Positions 46,247 to 54,736 of a DNA stretch of 64,000 nt are shown here, in pieces. This stretch comes from Mesorhizobium sp. (GTDB taxonomy: Bacteria; Pseudomonadota; Alphaproteobacteria; Rhizobiales; Rhizobiaceae). The first letter of the stretch is position 1, and each line of letters starts with the position of its first letter. The translations under genes and the position numbers were made by a program. The stretch spans positions 3,138 to 67,137 of the forward strand of contig JAPUFC010000048.1 in NCBI GenBank assembly GCA_027492275.1. Direction: 5' to 3'. The notes beneath the pieces are model-generated. The model was not told the origin of the DNA and ran no database searches. It was given only the letters and a program-made list of their open reading frames with translations.

Positions 46247-46347
46247 CGCGAAGTCCTCTTCGTCATTCCGGGTTCTGCTGCGTGGCCCCGGACTGACGAA
46301 CGTGGGAAAGCGGAAGCAGCCCTCGGGGGCCGCGCGTCTGTCACGGT

Positions 46348-46451
46348 GAGTCTTTTCGGACTCGCCCGGCGGAAATCGACCGTGCGCGAATCGTTTTTCA
46401 GCCCCTACCACTGGACAAGCCGAATCACGAATGATTCCTTAATGACGATTC
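46348..46451. promoter_or_regulatory. Cluster of six GANTC (CcrM-type) sites upstream of the PleC-like kinase
   Basis: GANTC occurs at 46348, 46359, 46388, 46422, 46433 and 46447, six sites in 104 bases. From base composition fewer than one is expected. In alphaproteobacteria CcrM methylates GANTC and hemimethylation times cell-cycle promoters. The cluster ends 45 bases before the start of the kinase gene. Confidence 0.6.
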
Positions 46452-46496
46452 GGGCGTGCGGTGTAGCCGGATCATTCTGGGGATATGTGGGGATAG

Positions 46497-48851
46497 ATGG
46501 CCATGGCAGCGGACGCGTGGAGCGCGCCCGATCGGTTGAGCTTTTTCCGGCGGAACCGCCAGCCCGGCGGTCTTTCGGGCAATGCGCGGCTGCTCGCCGC
46601 GCCGGCCTACCGACGCCTGCTGGCGGCCGAGCCGATCCTGCGCCAGTCCATCCCGGCGCTGATAGTCATCTTCCTCGTCTTCATCGCAGGCGCGCGGTTC
46701 CTGTCCATGATGGGATGGCGCGAGGAGATTGAGCGCGACGCGCGCGCCATGCTGGCCATCGCCGCCAGCGAGCTGTCCAGTTCGCTCGCCACCGCCGGCA
46801 AGGACGGCGAGCTGCGGCAGACGGTCGACCGGGCGAGCCAGCGCCTGTCGGTCATGGGCCGCTTCGGCCTCGTGGCCACCGATGGCGACTACGAGATCAA
46901 GGCCGCCACGGCGGCGCTGGGCGACTGGGAAGGACGCGCGCTCGATTCGCTGGTCACCGACGGCCAGCCGCTGTTCCTGTTCGGCGAGCGCGCCGGGGTC
47001 ATGGAGGTGTCGATCGGCGGGCGCAAATGGTTCGCCGCGCTGGACCAGACCCCCGACCGCGCCCACGCGGCGGCGGCGCTGATCGCCAAGGACGCCGTGT
47101 TCGCCGAATGGCGCAGGTCCGTGTCGATGAACGTGACGCTGTTCGCGATGACGGCGATCGTACTGCTCGTCATCCTCTACGCCTATTTCAGCCAGGCGGC
47201 GCGGGCGCAGGCCGCCGACCGCATCTACCAGGAGGCGCACCAGCGCATCGACCTCGCGCTGGTGCGCGGACGCTGCGGCCTGTGGGACTGGGACATGGTG
47301 CGCGGACGCATGTACTGGTCGCGCTCCATGTACGAGATGCTGGGCTACGAGCCGAGCGACCTGATGCTGTCCTTCGGCGAGGTGGCGCAGATCATCCAGA
47401 GCGAGGATTGCGACCTGTTCGACCTCGCCAACCGGATCGTGGCACGCGAGATCGACCAGATCGACCAGGTGTTCCGCATGCGCCATGCCGACGGGCGCTG
47501 GGTGTGGATGCGGGCGCGCGCGCAGGTCGTGGACCCCGACGCCCCGGAAATCCAGCTCATCGGCATCGCCGTCGACGTGACGGAGCAGCGGCATCTGGCC
47601 ATGCGCTCGGAGGTCGCGGACCTGCGGCTGCGCACGGCGATCGAGAACATCAACCAGTCCTTCGTGCTGTGGGACGCCGCCGGCCGGCTGATCATGTGCA
47701 ACTCGAAATTCCAGAAGGACCACGGGCTGGCCGACCGCGACGTGGTGCCCGGCACGCAGCGCGCCGTGGTCGAAGAGCGCATGCTGGACCTGAAGATGGA
47801 GCGCCGGCTGCCCAATGCGGGCGGACCGCAGGGCGGCGCCACCTTCCAGCGGCAGCTCGCGGACGGGCGCTGGATGCAGGTCAACGAATTGAGGACGCGC
47901 GACGGCGGCATCGTCTCGGTGGGTTCCGACATCACCCAGATCAAGCAGCACCAGGAAAAGCTGGTGGAGAGCGAGCGGCGGCTGATGGCGACGATCCACG
48001 ACCTCAGCCTGGCGCGCCGGGCCGAGCACGAGCACGCCGCCGAGCTGGTCGAGCTCAACCGCAAATACATGCGCGAGACGGAGCGCGCCGAAGCCGCCAA
48101 CCGCGCCAAGTCCGAGTTCCTCGCCAATATGAGCCACGAGCTGCGCACCCCGCTCAACGCCATCATCGGCTTCTCCGAGGTGATGACCTCGGAGCTGTTC
48201 GGCCCGATGGGCTCGGAGCGCTACAAGGAATACGTCAGGGACATCCAGAGCAGCGGCACCTACCTTCTGGGCGTCATCAACGACATCCTCGACATGTCCA
48301 AGATCGAGGCCGGCCAGTTCTCCATGGAGCGGGAGGAGATCGATCTGTGCCCGCTGATCCACGAGACCGTGCGGGTCATCTCCTTGCAGGCGGCCGGCAA
48401 GGCCATCACCGTCGAGACGCAGATCGCCGACTCCATCGAGCTCTACGCCGACCGTCGCGCGGTGAAGCAGATCGCGCTGAACCTGTTGTCCAACGCCGTG
48501 AAGTTCACCGGCCAGGGCGGGCACATCACCGTGCGGGCGCGCAACGTGGCGGACGCGCTGATGCTGTCGATCGAGGACAATGGCTGCGGCATTCCCAAGC
48601 ACGCGCTGGCCAAGCTCGGCCGTCCCTTCGAACAGGTGCAGAACCAGTTCTCGAAGAACCATACGGGCTCGGGCCTGGGGCTGGCGATCTCGCGCTCGCT
48701 GGCAGAGCTGCATGGCGGCTCGCTGCGCATCCGCTCGACCGATGGTTTCGGCACCATCGTCGCGGTGCGCATCCCGTTCGTGTCGGCCGGCAAGACGGCG
48801 GCCAACGCCGCCGGACCAGCCGAGAAGAAAGTCGCCCGGAAAGCCGCCTGA
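46497..48851 (+). CDS. pleC: PAS-domain sensor histidine kinase, PleC-like
   Basis: The 784-aa inner-membrane kinase has two membrane segments (about 50-70 and 205-230) around a periplasmic domain. Two PAS regions follow (GRCGLWDWDMVRGRMYWS... and AIENINQSFVLWDAAGR). The HisKA box has His547 in NMSHELRTPLNAIIGFSEVM, then ELFGPMG and NDILDMSKIEAG. The HATPase domain has NLLSNAVKFT, DNGCGI and GSGLGLAIS. The ELFGPxG segment and closeness to glnE match PleC of Sinorhizobium, a DivK kinase/phosphatase in cell-cycle control. Exact orthology is inferred. Upstream are six GANTC sites; a hairpin terminator follows. Confidence 0.85.
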   Translation: MAMAADAWSAPDRLSFFRRNRQPGGLSGNARLLAAPAYRRLLAAEPILRQSIPALIVIFLVFIAGARFLSMMGWREEIERDARAMLAIAASELSSSLATAGKDGELRQTVDRASQRLSVMGRFGLVATDGDYEIKAATAALGDWEGRALDSLVTDGQPLFLFGERAGVMEVSIGGRKWFAALDQTPDRAHAAAALIAKDAVFAEWRRSVSMNVTLFAMTAIVLLVILYAYFSQAARAQAADRIYQEAHQRIDLALVRGRCGLWDWDMVRGRMYWSRSMYEMLGYEPSDLMLSFGEVAQIIQSEDCDLFDLANRIVAREIDQIDQVFRMRHADGRWVWMRARAQVVDPDAPEIQLIGIAVDVTEQRHLAMRSEVADLRLRTAIENINQSFVLWDAAGRLIMCNSKFQKDHGLADRDVVPGTQRAVVEERMLDLKMERRLPNAGGPQGGATFQRQLADGRWMQVNELRTRDGGIVSVGSDITQIKQHQEKLVESERRLMATIHDLSLARRAEHEHAAELVELNRKYMRETERAEAANRAKSEFLANMSHELRTPLNAIIGFSEVMTSELFGPMGSERYKEYVRDIQSSGTYLLGVINDILDMSKIEAGQFSMEREEIDLCPLIHETVRVISLQAAGKAITVETQIADSIELYADRRAVKQIALNLLSNAVKFTGQGGHITVRARNVADALMLSIEDNGCGIPKHALAKLGRPFEQVQNQFSKNHTGSGLGLAISRSLAELHGGSLRIRSTDGFGTIVAVRIPFVSAGKTAANAAGPAEKKVARKAA

Positions 48852-48856
48852 CTCGA

Positions 48857-48882
48857 AAAGCCCCGGCCGAAACCGGGGCTTT
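48857..48882. terminator. Hairpin terminator between the PleC-like and EF-hand genes
   Basis: The perfect 10-base stem aaagccccgg/ccggggcttt with a 6-base loop lies between convergent genes, 5 bases after the kinase stop. The T run is short. Confidence 0.75.
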
Positions 48883-48901
48883 CCTGTCCGGGCGATGAGC
48901 C

Positions 48902-49414
48902 TCAGCGGTCGTCGCGGTGACGGCGGTGCTCGCCCTTGCGGCGATCGTCCTCGCGCCAGTGGCGGCGCTCCATGTTGCGCCCTTCGCGCGCGCGCGGCAT
49001 CTCGTTCGCGGTGATCCTGCCGTCGTCGTTGCGGTCGAGCAGGGCGAACATCTTCTTCTGCCGCGCCTCGATCTCGGCGGTGGTCAGCATGCCGTCGCCA
49101 TCCGTATCGAAGCGCTCGATGATGCGGCGCGCCATGCGCTCGGCGCGCATCTTCTCGATCGCTGCGGCGATCTCGCTCACCGTCATCTTGCCGTCCTTGT
49201 CGGTGTCGGCGTCGCCGAGACGCGTCTTCATCGCGGCGGCGAACTCCTCGAAGGTCACGTCGCCGCTGGAATCGGCGTCGGCCTTCTGCAGCCGGGTCAT
49301 GCCCGGACGCTTGTCGCCGTCGGCCCGGCCATGCCTGTCGCCCTGGGCGAAGGCGGTCGTGCCCGCCATCCCCGCCAGAGCGAGGAAAGCCAGGGTCAGC
49401 TTCATCTTGTTCAT
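48902..49414 (-). CDS. Exported EF-hand calcium-binding protein
   Basis: The 170-aa protein has a signal peptide ending AFA, followed by four EF-hand loops: DADSSGDVTFEE, DTDKDGKMTVSE, DTDGDGMLTTAE and DRNDDGRITANE. Each has Asp/Asn at loop positions 1, 3 and 5 and Glu at 12, so all should bind Ca2+. A very basic tail (RRHWREDDRRKGEHRRHRDDR) follows. Such periplasmic calmodulin-like proteins are frequent in rhizobia but their role is unknown. It lies 49 bases after glnE on the same strand. Confidence 0.9.
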   Translation of the reverse strand: MNKMKLTLAFLALAGMAGTTAFAQGDRHGRADGDKRPGMTRLQKADADSSGDVTFEEFAAAMKTRLGDADTDKDGKMTVSEIAAAIEKMRAERMARRIIERFDTDGDGMLTTAEIEARQKKMFALLDRNDDGRITANEMPRAREGRNMERRHWREDDRRKGEHRRHRDDR

Positions 49415-49463
49415 GATCGTCTCCTTTGCATCGTCACCCCCGATGCGGATCGAAGCGGGCGGG

Positions 49464-52436
49464 TCATCGCCGTCCCCGCTTCGAACGAAGCAGAAGGTCG
49501 AAATGCGATCGAACCTTCCGCGACGTCTCCTTGATGTGCGCCTCCAGCACCGACAGATCGGGCAGGTCGGTCGCGGCGGCCAGAAGGTCCGCCAGACCGG
49601 GCGGAACCTCCTTCCTGTCCAGCGGACCGGTGAGGCACAGCCTGACCATCTGCGTCACGCGAGAATAGAGGGTGAAAGCCTCGGCGAGATCGGCTTTCGC
49701 CTGCGGCTCGGCGAAGCCGGGATCCAGCGAGGAAAGCACGGCGGCCGTGTCCTGGCGCGCCGCGCCCGGCGCCACGCGCCGGATGAGCACCGCCACCTGC
49801 GCGATGAATTCGAGGTCGATCAGCCCGCCGGGGATGAGCTTGACGTCCCAGATGTCGCGCGGCGGCTTCTCCTGCTCGATCAGCGCGCGCATCTCGGCGG
49901 CGTCGGCCGCGATCTTCGCGGCATCACGCTTCATCGCGAGGATCGTCTCGATGTCGGTCTCCACCTCGGCCAGCAGGCCCGCGTCCCCTGCGACGGGCCG
50001 GGCGCGCGTCAGCGCCATGTGCTCCCAGGTCCAGGCCTGCTCGCGCTGGTATTTGCGGAAGGCGTCGACATGGGTGGCGACGGGCCCCTTGTTGCCCGAG
50101 GGGCGAAGGCGCAGGTCGAGCTCGTAGAGCACGCCCTCGGCCGTCGGCGCGGAGACGGCAGCGATGAGGCGCTGCGTCAGCCGCGCATAGTAGTGCGACG
50201 AAGCGAGCTGCTTGTCGCCATCGGATTCGTCGGCGTCCGCGTCGTGGTCGTAGAGCAGGATCAGATCGACGTCGGAACCCGCCGTGAGCTCGCGGCTGCC
50301 GAGCTTGCCCATGCCGAGCACGGCCACCCGCCCGCCGGCCACCCGGCCGTGACGCCGGGCGAATTCCGCCTCCACGGCCCGCAGCGCCGCGCCGATGGTG
50401 AGGTCGGCGAGATCGGAAAAGGCGCGCCCCGCCCGGGCCGCATCGATCGCGCCGGCCAGCAGGCGCACGCCGATGAGGAATTTCTGCTCGGCGGCGAAGA
50501 TGCGCAGACGGTCGAGCGTCTCCTCGTAGAGCACGGTGTTCTGGAGGAAAGCGGCCAGGCGGGCGGCGAGATAGTCGCGGCTGGGAAGCTCGGACAGCAG
50601 CGCCGGATCGAGAAGGCCGTCAAAGACATGCGGCCTGCGCGTGATGATGCCGGCCAGCCGGGGAGCGGCGCCCATGATGGTGGCGAGCAGGCGCAGCAGC
50701 GCCGGATTGGACTGGAGAAGCGAGAAGAGCTGGATGCCTGCCGGCAGGCCCGCCAGAAATTCGTCGAAGCGTATCAGCGCCTCGTCGGCGCGCTTGGTGC
50801 GGCCGAAAGCTTCCAGCAATGCCGGGGTCAGCTCGGTCAGGCGCTCGCGCGCTTCGGCCGACTGGGTGGCGCGGTAGCGGCCGAAATGCCAGCCCCGGAT
50901 GACGCGGCAGATGTCGCTCGGACGGGCGAAGCCGAGGCGCGAGAGCGTCTCCAGCGTGTCGGGATCGTCGACATCGCCGGTGAAAACGAGATTGCCGATG
51001 CCGGACGACAGCTCCGGCGCGCTTTCGAACAGGGCCGCGTAGTGGCTCTCGACGTCCTTGAGCGAGGCGCGGAAGCTCTTTGAAAACGCGCCGGCGTCGG
51101 AAAAGCTCAGCATGCGGGCGATCCGCGTCAGGCCCTGCTCGTCCTCCGGCAGCGTGTGCGACTGCTCGTCGGCGACCATCTGGATGGCGTGCTCGACGCG
51201 GCGCAGGAACCAGTATTGCCGCGTCAGCGCATCCCGCGCCTCGGCGGTGATCCAGCCGCGCGCGGCGAGTTCGCCGAGCATGGCGACGGTCTCGCGGCCG
51301 CGCAGTTCGGGAAAGCGGCCGCCGGCGATGAGCTGCTGCGTCTGGACGAAGAACTCGATCTCGCGGATGCCGCCGCGGCCGAGCTTGACGTTGTGGCCCG
51401 CCACCGCCACAGCGCCGTGGCCCTTGTGGGCATGGATCTGGCGCTTGATGGAATGCACGTCGGCGATGGCCGCATAGTCCAGATATTTGCGCCACACATA
51501 GGGCTGGAGTTCCTTCAGGAACGCCTCGCCGGCGGCAAGGTCGCCGGCCACCGGGCGCGCCTTGATCATGGCAGCGCGCTCCCAGTTCTGTCCCCTGCCC
51601 TCGTAGTAGACCAGCGCGGCCGGCACCGAGACGGCGAGCGGCGTCGCGCCGGGATCGGGTCGCAGGCGCAGGTCGGTGCGGAACACGTAGCCGTGCTCGG
51701 TGCGGTCCTGGAGGATGCGCGACAGGCGGCGCGTCAGGCGCGGGAAGAGATCGGACGCCTCCATCGGATCGACGACGGCCGGGGCTTCCGGATCGTAGAA
51801 GGAGATCAGGTCGATGTCGGAGGAAAAATTCAGCTCATGCGCGCCGAGCTTGCCCATGCCGAGCAGGATCCAGCCGGAGCCTTCGCCCGGCCGTTCGGGA
51901 TCGGCGAGCTTGAGCTTGCCCTGCCGGTGCGCGTCGCGCAGCAGGAAGCCGGCGGCGGCGGCCACGCAAGCATCGGCAAGATCGCTAAGGCGGCGCACGG
52001 TTACGTCCGCCGTCACCTCCCCCGCCAGCTCGGACAGGGCGATCAGCGCGTGGGCTTCAGCCTTGAGCTCACGAAGGCGGCGCATGACGTCGCCTTCGGC
52101 GATCCCCTCGGCCGCCGGCACCGCACCGATCTCGCCGAGGATCGCGGCGAGCCTGTCGCCGACGCTCGCGTCGAAGAGCCTGTCGAGGATGGCGGGCGAA
52201 CGCCGCGCCGCATCGCGCAGGAAGTCGGAGAGGTCGAACGCGGCGGCGAAGAAATCGGGCAGATCGCCCTTTGCCGACAGAAGGCCGGCCAGGCGGTCAA
52301 GACCTTCCTCGCGCGCCAGCGCGGCGATATCGGCCAGATCCGATGCGGCGGCGGACGCATCGAGCGGCGTCGGCCTCGCCTGCGGACGAAGACCGAAATC
52401 CACCGGTTTCCCCTGCTTCGCCGGCTCGGCCATCAT
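49464..52436 (-). CDS. glnE: Bifunctional glutamine synthetase adenylyltransferase/deadenylylase
   Basis: GlnE adds AMP to glutamine synthetase or removes it in response to PII state. The 990-aa protein has two nucleotidyltransferase domains joined by helices. The N-terminal deadenylylase has NFSSDIDLISFYD, and the C-terminal adenylyltransferase has TAGSDVDLILLYDHD. Both keep the DxD pair. Length is normal. Its start overlaps the stop of the upstream histidine kinase gene by 4 bases, so it belongs to the degP-regulator-kinase-glnE unit. That order is shared with Sinorhizobium. Confidence 0.96.
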   Translation of the reverse strand: MMAEPAKQGKPVDFGLRPQARPTPLDASAAASDLADIAALAREEGLDRLAGLLSAKGDLPDFFAAAFDLSDFLRDAARRSPAILDRLFDASVGDRLAAILGEIGAVPAAEGIAEGDVMRRLRELKAEAHALIALSELAGEVTADVTVRRLSDLADACVAAAAGFLLRDAHRQGKLKLADPERPGEGSGWILLGMGKLGAHELNFSSDIDLISFYDPEAPAVVDPMEASDLFPRLTRRLSRILQDRTEHGYVFRTDLRLRPDPGATPLAVSVPAALVYYEGRGQNWERAAMIKARPVAGDLAAGEAFLKELQPYVWRKYLDYAAIADVHSIKRQIHAHKGHGAVAVAGHNVKLGRGGIREIEFFVQTQQLIAGGRFPELRGRETVAMLGELAARGWITAEARDALTRQYWFLRRVEHAIQMVADEQSHTLPEDEQGLTRIARMLSFSDAGAFSKSFRASLKDVESHYAALFESAPELSSGIGNLVFTGDVDDPDTLETLSRLGFARPSDICRVIRGWHFGRYRATQSAEARERLTELTPALLEAFGRTKRADEALIRFDEFLAGLPAGIQLFSLLQSNPALLRLLATIMGAAPRLAGIITRRPHVFDGLLDPALLSELPSRDYLAARLAAFLQNTVLYEETLDRLRIFAAEQKFLIGVRLLAGAIDAARAGRAFSDLADLTIGAALRAVEAEFARRHGRVAGGRVAVLGMGKLGSRELTAGSDVDLILLYDHDADADESDGDKQLASSHYYARLTQRLIAAVSAPTAEGVLYELDLRLRPSGNKGPVATHVDAFRKYQREQAWTWEHMALTRARPVAGDAGLLAEVETDIETILAMKRDAAKIAADAAEMRALIEQEKPPRDIWDVKLIPGGLIDLEFIAQVAVLIRRVAPGAARQDTAAVLSSLDPGFAEPQAKADLAEAFTLYSRVTQMVRLCLTGPLDRKEVPPGLADLLAAATDLPDLSVLEAHIKETSRKVRSHFDLLLRSKRGRR

Positions 52437-53893
52437 TGCTCCCTCACTTGCGGGAATGCCATCACGACCGTCAGGCCGGGACTGCCGGGCAGGAGGTCGA
52501 GCCGTCCTCCATGGAACTTCATCACCGCCTTGGCAAGGCTCAGGCCGAGGCCGGAGCCAGGCTGGGACCGGCTCTGCTCCAGCCGCACGAAGCGCTCCGT
52601 GGCCCGCTCGCGGTCGTGCTCGTCGGGAATGCCGGGTCCGTTGTCCTCCACGCGCAGCCGGATTTCGTCGGCCGCTCTCTCCACCGAAACGCGTACGGCC
52701 GGCTTGCCAGAACCTCCGGCCGAATATTTGATCGCATTGTCGACGACATTCGACAGGGCCTGGCCGATCAGTTCGCGGTTGCCGAGAATCGTGGACGGGG
52801 ACGTGTCGGCCGCCGCGTCGAGCGCAACGCCCTCCTCCTCGGCCACCGGCTCGTAAAGCTCGACCACGTCGCGGACGGCGGCCGAAAGATCGACGGGTGT
52901 GAGCGATTCGGAGGACTGGCCGGCCTCCAGCCGGGAGATCATCAGGATGGCGTTGAAAACCTTGATGAGGCGGTCGGATTCGGCGATCGTCCCTTCGAGC
53001 GCCTCGCGGTAGTCCTTCGTTTCGGGGTTGCCGGCAAGCGCCGCTTCGGCGCGGTTGCGCAGTCGCGTGAGCGGCGTCTTCAGGTCATGGGCGATGTTGT
53101 CCGACACCTGCTTCAGCCCCTCGTTGAGGGCGGCGATGCGGGTCAGCATGACGTTCAGGTTTTCCGACAGGCGGTCGAACTCGTCGCCCGCGCCGGTGAT
53201 CGGCAGGCGGCCGGTGAGGTCGCCGCCCATGATGCGGCGTCCGGCCTGCGACACGTCGTCGATGCGCTTGAGGGCGCGGCGGCCGACGAAATACCAGATC
53301 AGCAGGCCGCCGAGCGCCATCATGCCGAGCGACAGCATCAACGACTGGCGCACCACCGAGCGGAAGCGCTCCGGCTCGCCGAGGTCGCGGCCGACCAGCA
53401 CGATCATCTGGTTGGGCAGGCGCCACACCAGCGCGATGGCGGCGTGGCGATGCTCGCCGGACGGCGTCTGGGCCTCGTCCTGCGCCGTCTCCTCGTCGGC
53501 GCGCCGGCGCTCGGTGCCCTCGCCGTAGCGCTGATAGGCGAACGAATTGGTGGTCCAGCCCTGCGTCGCCAGCACGCCGGGCTCGATGCTTTCGACATTG
53601 CCGGTGAGGATGCGGCCGTTGGGGTCGGCGACGAGATAGAGGTTCGCGCCGGGCTGGCGCGAGCGCTGCTCGATGGTGCGCACCAGCGCCGGCAGGCCGC
53701 CGCGGCGGTAGAACCGGTCGAGGCCGAGCACCTCCTCGTTGATCGTGTCCATGGTCTGGCCGGCGAGCATGCGCGCCGACAGGGAGGTCATGTAGAAAAC
53801 GAGAAGGACGGCGCAGATGGCGAACAGGATCAAATAGAGCGCCGAGAGCCGGGCCGCCGTCGTGCGCATGATGGCGGGCAGCCGAAGCGACAT
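52433..53893 (-). CDS. Two-component sensor histidine kinase
   Basis: The 486-aa EnvZ/OmpR-type kinase has membrane segments at about residues 14-36 and 180-200, with a periplasmic domain between. A HAMP region follows (RRIMGGDLTGRLPITGAGDEFDRL). The phospho-acceptor His is in DNIAHDLKTPLTRLRNR. The ATPase domain has NVVDNAIKYS, DNGPGIP and GSGLGLSLA. It directly follows its response regulator (no gap) and overlaps glnE by 4 bases. The stimulus is unknown. Location after degP suggests envelope stress, but this is inference. Confidence 0.92.
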   Translation of the reverse strand: MSLRLPAIMRTTAARLSALYLILFAICAVLLVFYMTSLSARMLAGQTMDTINEEVLGLDRFYRRGGLPALVRTIEQRSRQPGANLYLVADPNGRILTGNVESIEPGVLATQGWTTNSFAYQRYGEGTERRRADEETAQDEAQTPSGEHRHAAIALVWRLPNQMIVLVGRDLGEPERFRSVVRQSLMLSLGMMALGGLLIWYFVGRRALKRIDDVSQAGRRIMGGDLTGRLPITGAGDEFDRLSENLNVMLTRIAALNEGLKQVSDNIAHDLKTPLTRLRNRAEAALAGNPETKDYREALEGTIAESDRLIKVFNAILMISRLEAGQSSESLTPVDLSAAVRDVVELYEPVAEEEGVALDAAADTSPSTILGNRELIGQALSNVVDNAIKYSAGGSGKPAVRVSVERAADEIRLRVEDNGPGIPDEHDRERATERFVRLEQSRSQPGSGLGLSLAKAVMKFHGGRLDLLPGSPGLTVVMAFPQVREQ

Positions 53894-54568
53894 CTAGCCG
53901 GCCTTCAGCATGTAGCCGGCGCCGCGAACCGTGTGCAGGATCGGCCTGTCGAAACCCTTCTCGATCTTGCCGCGCAGACGCGAGACGTGAACGTCGATGA
54001 CGTTGGTCTGCGGGTCGAAATGATAGTCCCAGACGTTCTCCAGCAGCATGGTGCGCGTCACCACCTGACCGGCGTGGCGCATCAAATATTCGAGCAGGCG
54101 GAATTCGCGCGGCTGCAGCGTGATCTCGCGCCCCGCGCGCTTGACCGTGTGGGACAGACGGTCAAGCTCGAGATCGCCGGTGCGGTAGATCGTTTCGGCC
54201 TCGCGCGCCGAGGCGCGGCGGTTCAGCACCTCGATGCGCGCCAGAAGCTCGGAAAAGGCATAGGGCTTGGTGAGGTAGTCGTCGCCGCCGGCGCGCAGGC
54301 CCGTGACCCGGTCGTCTACCTCGCCCAGCGCCGACAGGATCAGCACCGGCGTGTCGTTGCCGCGCGAGCGCAGGCCGGCGATCACGGAGAGGCCGTCGCG
54401 GCGGGGCAGCATGCGGTCCACCACCATGACGTCGTATTCGCCCGTGTCGGCCAGCGTGAAGCCGGAATCGCCGTCGCCCGCGACATGGGCGGTATGGCCG
54501 GCCTCGGCGAAAGCCTTGACCAGGTAGTCGGCAGCCTCGCGATCGTCTTCGATGACCAGGATCTTCAT
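53894..54568 (-). CDS. OmpR-family response regulator
   Basis: The 224-aa regulator has a receiver domain with DD near residue 8, a phospho-acceptor Asp in VMVVDRMLPRRDG and Lys in DDYLTKPY. A winged-helix DNA-binding domain follows (LQPREFRLLEYLMRHAGQVVTR, VDVHVSRLRGKIEKG, TVRGAGYMLK). It partners the kinase that begins at the next base. A long perfect hairpin at 54601-54630 lies between it and degP. Confidence 0.93.
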   Translation of the reverse strand: MKILVIEDDREAADYLVKAFAEAGHTAHVAGDGDSGFTLADTGEYDVMVVDRMLPRRDGLSVIAGLRSRGNDTPVLILSALGEVDDRVTGLRAGGDDYLTKPYAFSELLARIEVLNRRASAREAETIYRTGDLELDRLSHTVKRAGREITLQPREFRLLEYLMRHAGQVVTRTMLLENVWDYHFDPQTNVIDVHVSRLRGKIEKGFDRPILHTVRGAGYMLKAG

Positions 54569-54600
54569 GGGCGCGTCACAAGCTGCATGGCCGGAAAATT

Positions 54601-54630
54601 CGGCAGCAGGCCGGCGAGGGCCTGCTGCCG
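54601..54630. terminator. Perfect 12-bp stem-loop between degP and the response regulator gene
   Basis: cggcagcaggcc and ggcctgctgccg pair perfectly around a 6-base loop. On the minus strand AATTTTCC follows. It is placed to end or attenuate degP transcription before the two-component genes. Confidence 0.6.
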
Positions 54631-54736
54631 CCGGTTTGGCCGTCTCGCCGAACTGACTGGGCGAGCGCGGCTCCGGATCTCCGGAACGGCGGTTCGGGGG
54701 TGTTTACACCGCCGCCCCGGAAGATCGCAATCGGCG

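Noticed and set aside
46388-46500. Extended palindrome upstream of the PleC-like kinase read as a terminator
   Set aside because: The apparent symmetry comes from the repeated GAATC/GATTC sites; there is no continuous stem followed by a T run.
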